Shown here in pieces: positions 1 through 6,243 of a DNA stretch of 33,644 bases. Position 1 is the first letter of the stretch; the number at the start of each line of letters is the position of its first letter. Below the pieces are notes generated by a model that was given only the letters and a program-made list of their open reading frames with translations, was not told where the DNA came from and searched no databases. The stretch spans positions 13,129 through 46,772 of the forward strand of contig JAFLUP010000009.1 in assembly GCA_022508745.1 (NCBI GenBank), given 5' to 3'. The position numbers were made by a program, and so were the translations under genes. The stretch comes from Oscillospiraceae bacterium. Lineage in GTDB: Bacteria; Bacillota; Clostridia; Oscillospirales; CAG-382.

Positions 1-571
1 CACCCGGTGCGCCGCGCAGCGACTCCAGCTGCTCCGGTGTGAAGTCCGCGTAGGTGAACGGGTCGCCTTTGTCTCCTTTTTCACCTTTGTCGCCCTTCTC
101 CCCCTTGTCCCCTTTCACGCCGGAAGCGCCGACAGCCCCGTCGAACACGCCGTTGTCCGCGTCCTTCCGAACGCTTGCGGCGATCGCTTCCGCCTGTTTT
201 GCCGCGTCCAGGATCTTGGCATAGACGTTCGGCGTAGGAGGAGCGGTCAGCGTGCTGTCCTTGTAGCCGCTTTCCCGTACCTGCACCAGCGCTTGACCCG
301 CAGTGATCAGGTCGCCGCAAAAGACGCTCACCTTCATGACGCCGGGTCTGGCGATCGCCTCCCACGGAACGATGCAGCGGTCGTCCTCTAACAGCGCCAG
401 CTTCGCCCCCTCTTTGTAAGCAAAGACGGCGGTCTTGCTCTTTCCCTCCCATTCCTCGGTCAGGAAGGTGAACTCCGCTTGCAGGTAGTTCCTGCTGGAG
501 GAAAAGACTTGGAAGTCATCCGTGCGCAGGATGCTTTGGTTTTGCACTTGAAACTTGATAATCGGTTTCAT
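1..571 (-). CDS. Phage tail/baseplate protein with collagen-like stalk (3' end beyond window)
   Basis: The frame is open from an ATG at 571 to the window edge (190 codons, no stop). A good RBS (GGAGA, 5 nt before the ATG) fixes the start. The first ~100 residues, beginning MKPIIKFQVQNQSI and including FTFLTEEWEGKSKT and a DDRCIVPWE segment, resemble the small beta-rich N-terminal domain of baseplate/tail proteins in clostridial prophages. A short alpha segment follows (residues ~125-145). Next comes a collagen-like Gly-X-Y run (GDKGEKGDKGEKGDKGD, residues ~150-170), then FTYADFTPEQLESLRGAPG, a phrase common in phage tail-fibre stalks. The likely role is host attachment or baseplate assembly. 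It is transcribed away from the repressor at 898. The phage assignment is by resemblance; the exact family is uncertain. Confidence 0.72.
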   Translation of the reverse strand, partial: MKPIIKFQVQNQSILRTDDFQVFSSSRNYLQAEFTFLTEEWEGKSKTAVFAYKEGAKLALLEDDRCIVPWEAIARPGVMKVSVFCGDLITAGQALVQVRESGYKDSTLTAPPTPNVYAKILDAAKQAEAIAASVRKDADNGVFDGAVGASGVKGDKGEKGDKGEKGDKGDPFTYADFTPEQLESLRGAPG

Positions 572-719
572 AAAAAGTCTCCTTTCTTTTTATTTGAATG
601 TATCCTTTTCGGGGACATCCGGGGCAAAAAAGAACCGCATGATTTCCCGCAAGGGAAAACAAGGAGGGGACGCATCGCTTTTTCGCCATGTGCAACTGGA
701 ATCCTTGCGTGCGGGTCAT
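516..719 (-). CDS. Possible small protein at the head of the phage transcript
   Basis: This is a 67-codon frame whose ATG at 719 has a strong RBS (AAAGGAGA about 7 nt upstream). It lies about 43 nt downstream of the start expected from the minus promoter at 769-797, so it would be the first translated frame. The product starts MTRTQGFQLHMAKKRC and contains a CPGCP cluster. Phage Mu Com-type translational regulators also carry Cys pairs, but the match is not good enough to call. Against it, the frame overlaps the first 56 bases of the tail gene. No function is assigned. Confidence 0.3.
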   Translation of the reverse strand: MTRTQGFQLHMAKKRCVPSLFSLAGNHAVLFCPGCPRKGYIQIKRKETFYETDYQVSSAKPKHPAHG

Positions 720-768
720 TTGTCGTCTCCTTTCTCTCCATCGGTGTGTCCGTATTGGATACATCCGC

Positions 769-797
769 AGTATATCACAATGTTTCCATTTTGTCAA
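769..797 (-). promoter_or_regulatory. Sigma-A promoter of the phage structural transcript
   Basis: On the minus strand, TTGACA (792-797) and TATACT (769-774) are separated by exactly 17 nt. It drives the small frame at 719 and the tail gene at 571. It lies back to back with the repressor promoter, so a repressor bound between them could control both. Confidence 0.8.
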
Positions 798-835
798 CCC
801 TATATCCAAAAATTTGATCTTTGTCTCCAAAATGG
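786..835. promoter_or_regulatory. Candidate repressor operators between divergent promoters
   Basis: CCATTTTG (786-793) recurs inverted as CAAAATGG (828-835), each copy beside one of the two -35 boxes. Nearby, GTATTGGATAC (753-763) is a short palindrome at the expected start of the minus transcript. The placement suits repressor operators, but which repeat is bound cannot be told from sequence. Confidence 0.3.
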
Positions 836-836
836 C

Positions 837-865
837 TTGACATCCACCTTCCCGCATGGTAAAAT
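837..865 (+). promoter_or_regulatory. Promoter of the phage repressor gene
   Basis: TTGACA (837-842), a 17-nt spacer and TAAAAT (860-865) precede the repressor ATG at 898. An AAGGGGG RBS lies between them. Confidence 0.8.
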
Positions 866-897
866 GAAAGAACAAAGAGACCGAAGGGGGCACCGTC

Positions 898-1539
898 ATG
901 ACCATCTATGAACGAATCCGTACGCTGCGGACGGCGCAGGGCATGAGTCAGGAGGCTTTGGCGAAAAAAGTTGGCTACGAAGGGCGCAGCGCTATCTCCA
1001 AGGTAGAAAAAGGGGACCGGGATGTCAGCCAGACCATGCTCTTCAAATATGCCGAAGCGCTGGGGGTCACCCCCGCCTACCTACTGAATGGAGAGGAAGC
1101 GCCCGCGGAAAGGGAAGCCCCCAACGCCGTGTTTCTCGATCAGAAAAACGTCTACATGATCCCGCTGTACGAGACGGTCTCGGCGGGTTTGGGCGCGTAT
1201 GCCGTCAATCAGGCGGTGGACTACATTCCCCTGTATATCCCCAGTCGGTCGGAGGCAGAGGAGACCTTCTGCATCACGGTCACCGGGGACAGTATGTACC
1301 CCAAGATCGAGGAAGGGGACGTGATTCAGGTGCATAAGCAGGAAAGCGTGGACAGCGGGACCATCGCCGTCGTCCTGCTGGATGGCGAGGAAGGGCTGGT
1401 CAAGCGCATCGAGTACAGCAAGGACCGGCTCGAGTTACATTCCATCAACCCCATGTACCCCCCCATGCGCTTCGAAGGACCGGAGATGCAGCGCATCCGC
1501 ATCGTGGGGGCGGTGAAGAAGATCATCAAAAACGTCTGA
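898..1539 (+). CDS. LexA/CI-type phage repressor: XRE helix-turn-helix plus S24 peptidase
   Basis: The 213-residue protein has an N-terminal XRE helix-turn-helix (residues ~5-62, with GMSQEALAKKVGYEGRSAISKVEKG). Its C-terminal domain (~85-210) is S24/LexA-like. Visible catalytic features are the nucleophile Ser132 in TGDSMYP, the general base Lys169 in LVKRIEY, and a likely self-cleavage Ala-Gly at 96-97 in VSAGLG. Family knowledge: such repressors bind operators as dimers and cleave themselves with RecA after DNA damage, which releases the phage genes. Its promoter is back to back with the tail-gene promoter, so it probably controls both itself and that transcript. Length and domain order are normal for a lysogeny repressor. 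Confidence 0.9.
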   Translation: MTIYERIRTLRTAQGMSQEALAKKVGYEGRSAISKVEKGDRDVSQTMLFKYAEALGVTPAYLLNGEEAPAEREAPNAVFLDQKNVYMIPLYETVSAGLGAYAVNQAVDYIPLYIPSRSEAEETFCITVTGDSMYPKIEEGDVIQVHKQESVDSGTIAVVLLDGEEGLVKRIEYSKDRLELHSINPMYPPMRFEGPEMQRIRIVGAVKKIIKNV

Positions 1540-1546
1540 TAACATC

Positions 1547-1563
1547 TTTTTCGCAAAGAAAAA
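1547..1563 (+). terminator. Weak AT-rich hairpin after the repressor gene
   Basis: TTTTTC (1547-1552) pairs with GAAAAA (1558-1563) around GCAAA, followed by TTTCGTTTTCC. The stem is short and AT-only at its base, so termination is only possible. Confidence 0.3.
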
Positions 1564-1577
1564 TTTCGTTTTCCCCC

Positions 1578-1606
1578 TTTACAAACCCGAAAAAGGGTGT
1601 TATACT
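1578..1606 (+). promoter_or_regulatory. Promoter of the discoidin-like surface protein
   Basis: TTTACA (1578-1583), a 17-nt spacer and TATACT (1601-1606) lie 41 nt before the ATG at 1647. An AAAGGA RBS is at 1632-1637. Confidence 0.8.
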
Positions 1607-1646
1607 ATGAAATAGAAACAAATACAATCAGAAAGGACTACGAATC

Positions 1647-2453
1647 ATGAAGAAAACCTTTGCAGCTCTCCTCGCAGCGGTTCTCGTCGTCACCGCCCTC
1701 TGCGCGTGCCTGACCGTTTCCGCCGCGACCACCAACGTGGCAAAAGGCAAATCCTACACGATTTCCCAGCAGTTCCGTCAGAGCACGGAGACCTGGACCT
1801 GGGATGACAACGCCCCCATCGCATATCCGGACGACGGCGGCGAACTGACCGACGGGAAGTTTGCCGGCGAAGACTCCGGCTACGGCGACGACGCATGGAT
1901 CGGCTTCCACGGCGGCGCTCCCGAATACGTGAACGAGCTGGGCTACAGCTATATGCGTGTGGACCTGGGCGAAGTGTATGCCCTCACCGAGCTGAAGCTC
2001 TATGTGGGCAGCTCCAAACTGGGTTCCGGCATCACCGCTCCCACCACCGTTGAGTTCTATGTTTCCGAAGACGGCAAAAGCTACACCGGCCTTGGCGAGC
2101 TCACCCCGGCTGACACCACGGAAACCGCCATCGTGGAAGTCGCTCAGACGGTGGACGTCTCCGCAAGATACGTAGAGATCCGCATCAAGCGCGAGGGCAA
2201 CTGGATGTTCGTCACCGAGTTCGAAGCCTACGCGGATACCGCCGGCGGCTCTAACAACGGCGGCGACAAGTCCGACGACAAGTCCGACGACAAGACCGGC
2301 GAAACCTCCACGCCCAGCGAGTCCACTCCGTCCGATGATAAGGTCCAGACGGGCGACAGCAGCGTCCTGTTCTTCGCCCTTCTCGCGATGGTTTCCGTCG
2401 CAGGCGTGTGCGTCGCGGTTCGGCACGGGCGCAAGGAGTCGTTGAACGGCTAA
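1647..2453 (+). CDS. Secreted, membrane/wall-anchored protein with F5/8 type C (discoidin)-like domain
   Basis: The 268-residue protein has a signal peptide (1-27, KK then a hydrophobic core ending in VSA). A single domain (~28-197) opens TNVAKGKSYTIS and contains MRVDLGEVYALTELKLYV and RYVEIRIKREGNWMFVTEFEAY, typical of carbohydrate-binding F5/8C domains. A Ser/Asp/Lys-rich linker with two SDDK repeats follows, then VQTGD (233-237), a hydrophobic helix (240-258) and a basic tail. VQTGD looks like a relaxed sortase motif (LPXTG without Leu-Pro), so wall attachment is possible but plain membrane anchoring is equally compatible. No catalytic domain is present; an adhesin or glycan-binding role is inferred. 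It has its own promoter and terminator. Confidence 0.8.
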   Translation: MKKTFAALLAAVLVVTALCACLTVSAATTNVAKGKSYTISQQFRQSTETWTWDDNAPIAYPDDGGELTDGKFAGEDSGYGDDAWIGFHGGAPEYVNELGYSYMRVDLGEVYALTELKLYVGSSKLGSGITAPTTVEFYVSEDGKSYTGLGELTPADTTETAIVEVAQTVDVSARYVEIRIKREGNWMFVTEFEAYADTAGGSNNGGDKSDDKSDDKTGETSTPSESTPSDDKVQTGDSSVLFFALLAMVSVAGVCVAVRHGRKESLNG

Positions 2454-2482
2454 ACCGAACGCAAGCAGAACAAGCATAAGAG

Positions 2483-2514
2483 AAAGCCATCCCTCGCGGA
2501 TGGCTTTTCTTTCT
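2483..2514. terminator. Bidirectional terminator between convergent genes
   Basis: AAAGCCATCC and GGATGGCTTT form a 10-bp stem around CTCGC. T-rich sequence follows on the plus strand (TCTTTCTT) and also on the minus strand (CTCTT). It separates the discoidin-like gene from the convergent transglutaminase-like gene. Confidence 0.88.
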
Positions 2515-2536
2515 TGTCTCCCGCCGGAACGGCTTG

Positions 2537-3463
2537 TCAATCCCCGTCGGCGATCCATTCGCCCTCAAAAATTGTACGGCTTTGCAGGCATTTCTCGTAG
2601 GTCATAAAATAGTAATCCGCCGGGTGGCGGGAGGTATCCACCCAGGTCACGTCCATGTAATAGGTTTTCCCGTTGTCCAGCCTCACGACGTTCCAGCAAT
2701 GCCCGATCCCGTCAACCAATCCATCGCAGGTGGTGCACCATAGTCCCGCTTTTTGGCAAAGCCATTGGTATGCATGGGAGTAGGATTGGCAAATGCCTTT
2801 CCCGTAAAGAAGCGGTCCATCCGCATAGAGGTTGTGCTCATCCTCATCGTCGTAGTATGTGATCAAGCAAAGATAATCCGCCAGCCAAACGTATTTTTCT
2901 TTGGTGGAGAGCCCTTCCGGCATTTGTTGCAGGATGGCGTCGCACACGCCGTCGATCCGGGCAATGTAGTCGCTCATTTCCTGCGGATCGAAGGTCGCGA
3001 TCGACTCGTCCGTAAACTTCAGAAAGAAATAGGTAGCGCTGTAGGAAACGTAATCGTGGACGGACGTGTCATAATCGGATCCGTCGCTGAAGTACATCCA
3101 TGTCTGCGGGTGATCCACCCGGATCGCGTACAAGGCGTTTTGCAGGCTTTCCAGTTCGTAGTCCATCTCTTCGTACCGAACGGTAAACGGCGTGAAGGAC
3201 AGTACATCGGGCAAAAACCGGTCGTACAACTGCTGTTCCACGTCGGTCAGCATGGAGCGGCGGATCTTAATCCGCTCAACAGGCTCCCCGCTCGGCGCGT
3301 CGTCCTCGACGAGGCTTTCCTCACTCACGTGGCTTTCCTCGCCCGCCGTGTACGGTTCCTCCGTGTCGGCGGATTGCGGATCCGGTTCCGGCGGGTCCTG
3401 CCGACAAGCGGAAAAACAGACGGTCAACGCCATGGCAAGCAGGAAACCGATGGCTTTCTTCAT
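2537..3463 (-). CDS. Transglutaminase-like lipoprotein
   Basis: The 308-residue protein starts at the ATG at 3463, chosen because it opens a lipoprotein signal (MKKAIGFLLA, lipobox FSAC with Cys20). The RBS is weak (GGTGAT at 8 nt). An acidic Ser/Glu/Pro linker (21-62) leads to a globular domain. The papain-like transglutaminase core shows its triad: Cys225 in GKGICQSYSHAYQWL, His255 in GIGHCWNVV and Asp271 in MDVTWVD. Family knowledge: bacterial extracellular members act as proteases or cross-linking enzymes at the cell surface; the substrate is unknown here. It is divergent from the dockerin protein at 3624, and the two share overlapping promoters, so joint regulation is plausible. All three catalytic residues are intact. 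Confidence 0.86.
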   Translation of the reverse strand: MKKAIGFLLAMALTVCFSACRQDPPEPDPQSADTEEPYTAGEESHVSEESLVEDDAPSGEPVERIKIRRSMLTDVEQQLYDRFLPDVLSFTPFTVRYEEMDYELESLQNALYAIRVDHPQTWMYFSDGSDYDTSVHDYVSYSATYFFLKFTDESIATFDPQEMSDYIARIDGVCDAILQQMPEGLSTKEKYVWLADYLCLITYYDDEDEHNLYADGPLLYGKGICQSYSHAYQWLCQKAGLWCTTCDGLVDGIGHCWNVVRLDNGKTYYMDVTWVDTSRHPADYYFMTYEKCLQSRTIFEGEWIADGD

Positions 3464-3521
3464 GTTTGCATCACCATATCCCTTCGGTAGATTGAAAAAA
3501 CCGTGAACGTCCTTTTCACCT

Positions 3522-3550
3522 ATCATACTCCATCCCCGCGCATTTGTCAA
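3522..3550 (-). promoter_or_regulatory. Promoter of the transglutaminase-like lipoprotein
   Basis: On the minus strand, TTGACA (3545-3550) is 17 nt from TATGAT (3522-3527). Its -35 box lies 5 bp from the -35 box of the opposing promoter. Confidence 0.82.
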
Positions 3551-3563
3551 GCGCCTTGACAAA
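3543..3563. repeat. 21-bp palindrome holding two back-to-back -35 boxes
   Basis: TTTGTCAAG, CGC and CTTGACAAA form a perfect inverted repeat centred at 3553. Each arm contains one TTGACA, used in opposite directions. It could also be a regulator site, but the symmetry may follow simply from two consensus -35 boxes. Confidence 0.75.
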
Positions 3564-3584
3564 TCCGCTCCTGTGTGGTACCAT
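3556..3584 (+). promoter_or_regulatory. Promoter of the dockerin-DUF4434 gene
   Basis: TTGACA (3556-3561), 17 nt, then TACCAT (3579-3584), 40 nt before the ATG at 3624. Confidence 0.78.
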
Positions 3585-3623
3585 AACAGAAACCCCGCAA
3601 ACAACGAAAGGCTGGACAGTTTT

Positions 3624-5201
3624 ATGGCGAAACGACCCTTCCAAAAGATCCTTTCCCTCCTCCTGGCGCTCACAATGCTAACGCTGGCGGCGTCCATGCC
3701 GGTTCCCGTCTCGGCGGAGAACGCCAAACCCGGCGGGATCTTCCGCGGGGACGTCAACGGGGACGGAAAAGCGAATGCGCTGGATTACCTACTGCTCAAG
3801 CGGGCGGTCTTGGGGACATACAACCTGACGGAAGCCGGAAGGAAGGCCGCCGACGTCAACGGGGACGGCAAGGTAAACGCGGTGGACTATATGCTTCTCA
3901 AACGGCACGTGCTGGGCACCTATGACCTTTACGCGCCCAAATACCCCGCAAGACCGGAAGGGTATCCCACGGTGTGCGGCTCCTTCATGCAGCCCGGCAG
4001 CTTCGCGTCTTACGACCTCGCCCGCATGAAGAAACACCTCGGCTATCTGCGGGAGGTGGGGATCGACGTCCTGATCCTGCAATGGTCCTTCGTGACCGCC
4101 GGCGACAAGGTGTCGGAAGTCTATTACAAGGACAGCTTCAGCGCCTCCGAAAAGGGCGCGGCGTACAGCGCGAGGGGCAGTTCCCTTCTGGACACCGTCC
4201 TGCAAGCCGCCGAAGAACTGGATATGAAGGTCTTTATCGGGCTCAACAACAACGACGAATGGTGGGGCAAGTTCGTCAACGATAAGCAATGGCTGACCGA
4301 CCAGATCGCCCTCGGCGTCAAGGGCGCACAGCAGATCTACGACACGTACAAGGCAAAGTATCCCAACGCCCTTTACGGCTGGTATTTCGTCTTTGAGTTC
4401 TATAACTTCCTTTCAAGCGGCACGCAGGTCGAAAACGCGGCGTACCTGCTCAACGGGTATCTCGACCGGCTCACGCAGATCGACCCATCCATGCCGATGA
4501 TGCTCTCCCCCTTCCTCTCCGCCAGCTACACCACCGCCGCGCAGGCGGGCGAAACCTGGGAAAAGATCTTCGCGAAAACCCGTTTCCGCCCCGGGGACAT
4601 CTTCTGCTGTCAGGACTCGGTGGGAGCGGGCTACATCTCCCTCGATCAACTGGACGGCTACTACCGCGCGCTCAAGAAAGCCGTCGATACCAAACCGGGG
4701 CTTCACTTCTGGGCGAACAACGAGGATTTCACCCAATCCGATTGGACCAGCGCCCCGCTGAACCGCTTCGTGCGCCAGATGGAGATCGCGTCGAACTATG
4801 TCGAAGCGCACGTGACCTTCGCATACTCCCACTACCAGAACCCCGACGTGGGCAAAACGGGCAACCATTTGGCGTATAAAACGTACTTCGAAACCGGAAA
4901 GATCCCCGCTTGCTCCCTCCCCGCGCCGGAACTGGTGTGTACGGCGGAAGACGGAGGAACGCGCGTCACCGTAAAAGGCTCCTTTGCCAACGGCGACAAG
5001 ACGGCATGGCGGGTCCATATCAAGAAGAACGGAAAAGCGTTCAGAACCATCGACCTTTCCGCGAAATACGGCGCGGAAACCATGGAGTTTTCGTTTTCCG
5101 ACGCCAACCTCGACGGCAACGGAACCGTCGAATATGAAGTGTATGTAGAAGATTACTACGGCAACTTCAGCCCTTCAACCACCGTTAGGGGGAAGAGATA
5201 G
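3624..5201 (+). CDS. Secreted dockerin protein with DUF4434 glycosidase-like domain
   Basis: The 525-residue protein starts at the ATG that opens a signal peptide (MAKRPFQKIL, cleavage near VSA, residue 31). A type I dockerin (41-103) has two calcium-binding repeats, each DVNGDGKxNAxDYxLLKRxVLGTY. The large domain (~112-430) begins YPTVCGSFMQPGSFASYDL and continues LREVGIDVLILQWSF, the DUF4434 pattern, a TIM-barrel family thought to be glycoside-hydrolase-like. A beta-sandwich, fibronectin/Ig-like, closes the protein (~437-525). Family knowledge: dockerins plug enzymes into cohesin scaffolds for plant or mucin glycan breakdown. A dockerin at the N terminus is less common than at the C terminus. 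No cohesin gene is in the window, and the substrate is unknown. Confidence 0.86.
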   Translation: MAKRPFQKILSLLLALTMLTLAASMPVPVSAENAKPGGIFRGDVNGDGKANALDYLLLKRAVLGTYNLTEAGRKAADVNGDGKVNAVDYMLLKRHVLGTYDLYAPKYPARPEGYPTVCGSFMQPGSFASYDLARMKKHLGYLREVGIDVLILQWSFVTAGDKVSEVYYKDSFSASEKGAAYSARGSSLLDTVLQAAEELDMKVFIGLNNNDEWWGKFVNDKQWLTDQIALGVKGAQQIYDTYKAKYPNALYGWYFVFEFYNFLSSGTQVENAAYLLNGYLDRLTQIDPSMPMMLSPFLSASYTTAAQAGETWEKIFAKTRFRPGDIFCCQDSVGAGYISLDQLDGYYRALKKAVDTKPGLHFWANNEDFTQSDWTSAPLNRFVRQMEIASNYVEAHVTFAYSHYQNPDVGKTGNHLAYKTYFETGKIPACSLPAPELVCTAEDGGTRVTVKGSFANGDKTAWRVHIKKNGKAFRTIDLSAKYGAETMEFSFSDANLDGNGTVEYEVYVEDYYGNFSPSTTVRGKR

Positions 5202-5220
5202 CCCCTCACTTCGCCATGAA

Positions 5221-5244
5221 AAAAGACGCCGCAAGGCGTCTTTT
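5221..5244. terminator. Bidirectional terminator between convergent genes
   Basis: AAAAGACGCC and GGCGTCTTTT form a perfect 10-bp stem with a GCAA tetraloop, and A and T runs lie on both sides. It serves the dockerin gene (plus) and the convergent gene ending at 5301 (minus). Confidence 0.92.
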
Positions 5245-5300
5245 CGTGAATCTGCAATGAAGAATATTTTATTCACAAAAACTCTTCACGAATCATGAGT

Positions 5301-5834
5301 TCAAAATGAGATATTCAATTTCGGGTACCCTCTGGAATCATCGATTCCCGTTTTCACTTTTCTCTTCAAATAACCGGAAAAAGCAGATTCTAAATCATTC
5401 TGCAAAGCTATTCTGTCTGAACATTTAAAAGTTACATCCCAATCTTCGGCTTCTAACGAGTAATCATCATTCCATGGGCCATACTTGTCTAACCAAATCT
5501 CTAAGCAACAAGAATCCGACATACATATTAATAGTGGATCAAGCACGCAATCGGTCGGGCGGTACACTTGGAAGACAGATGTGCTGAGAAATACCATCAT
5601 GTACATTGCAAATTCTTTTTCTGCAATGGAATCATAAGGCAACACATCCATGCACGTGCATCGAATTTCTTCGTCAGGCCAGATAAACAGACAATGCTCT
5701 TCTTTGTGATAATCTGTTTCATATCCGTATTTTTGACGCGCTTCGTCAATGTCGATAGTGGGCAACGATTTATAAATCTGTTCGTAATCTTCCATGCTTG
5801 TTCCAATTTCTATAGCGTGTTCTTCTTTTTCCAT
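5301..5834 (-). CDS. Unrecognised acidic protein in AT-rich DNA
   Basis: I do not recognise this 177-residue protein. The ATG at 5834 has a good RBS (AGGGAG, 8 nt away), so it is probably translated. It is acidic at its N terminus (MEKEEHAIEIGTSMEDYEQIY), has several aromatic and Cys residues (CTCMDVLPYD, DSCCLEIWLDKYGPW), and has no signal peptide or membrane segment. Codon use is much more AT-rich than in its neighbours, which suggests recent transfer. It stands alone between a terminator and the tRNA-Val gene. Small acidic cytosolic proteins in such patches are often immunity proteins of toxin systems, but no toxin gene is present and this is only a guess. Confidence 0.7.
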   Translation of the reverse strand: MEKEEHAIEIGTSMEDYEQIYKSLPTIDIDEARQKYGYETDYHKEEHCLFIWPDEEIRCTCMDVLPYDSIAEKEFAMYMMVFLSTSVFQVYRPTDCVLDPLLICMSDSCCLEIWLDKYGPWNDDYSLEAEDWDVTFKCSDRIALQNDLESAFSGYLKRKVKTGIDDSRGYPKLNISF

Positions 5835-6069
5835 TTATGTGCTCCCTTATATACTTTGGCAATACCTTTTTATGCTCCCGGAAGGCTTTGATCAAAAGCA
5901 AACCACGCCTTGTTGATTTCAAAAATATTGTAGTTCCCGGTAAATGCTGTAGATTTATAAATAGTTATGATTGCTGTAAAATCATCTACTTTAAGCAGCC
6001 GTTCATAAACCGCAGCGAGGTCTGATAGTGCCAAATAACATTTGTAAATCTCTGTAAATAGGGACCCTA
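5835..6069. other. AT-rich spacer without a convincing gene
   Basis: About 235 bases are AT-rich like the gene at 5301. The only open frame (minus, ending at 5870, 35 nt before the ATG at 5834) would start inside the tRNA terminator loop, has no RBS and matches nothing I know. No promoter with good boxes was found for the 5834 gene. Confidence 0.5.
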
Positions 6070-6123
6070 TAAAAAACTGAACACCAATCAAGATATCCAT
6101 TGTATCAAAATTGGTGTTCGGTT
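6070..6123 (-). terminator. Terminator of tRNA-Val
   Basis: On the minus strand AACCGAACACCAAT pairs with ATTGGTGTTCAGTT (one mismatch) around a 21-nt loop and ends in a T run. It starts one base after the encoded CCA of the tRNA. Confidence 0.8.
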
Positions 6124-6124
6124 A

Positions 6125-6200
6125 TGGTGGAGAGTACAGGGCTCGAACCTGTGACCTACTGCTTGTAAGGCAGTTGCTCTCCCAGCTGAGCTAACCCTCC
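6125..6200 (-). tRNA. tRNA-Val (anticodon UAC)
   Basis: This is a 76-nt cloverleaf with acceptor GGAGGGT/ACTCTCC (one G-U pair), D arm GCTCAGCTGGGAGAGC, anticodon stem CTGCC/GGCAG-type with loop TTACAAG region reading anticodon TAC, T arm ACAGG-TTCGAGC-CCTGT, and encoded CCA. It reads GUA and, by wobble, other Val codons. Confidence 0.95.
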
Positions 6201-6213
6201 GGACAACGGACAC

Positions 6214-6243
6214 AGTGTACCATAAAACCACCCCGTTTGTCAA
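6214..6243 (-). promoter_or_regulatory. Promoter of tRNA-Val
   Basis: On the minus strand TTGACA (6238-6243) is 18 nt from TACACT (6214-6219), about 14 nt before the tRNA 5' end. The -35 box contains the TGA stop codon of the preceding dehydrogenase gene. Confidence 0.78.

Noticed and set aside
2534-3490. Plus-strand open frames opposite the transglutaminase-like gene
   Set aside because: They have no RBS and no recognisable domains, while the minus strand encodes a complete lipoprotein with an intact catalytic triad.
5870-6100. 76-codon minus-strand frame upstream of the AT-rich gene, as a possible toxin remnant
   Set aside because: It starts inside the tRNA-Val terminator loop, has no RBS and no recognisable motif. 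AT-rich DNA gives such frames by chance.
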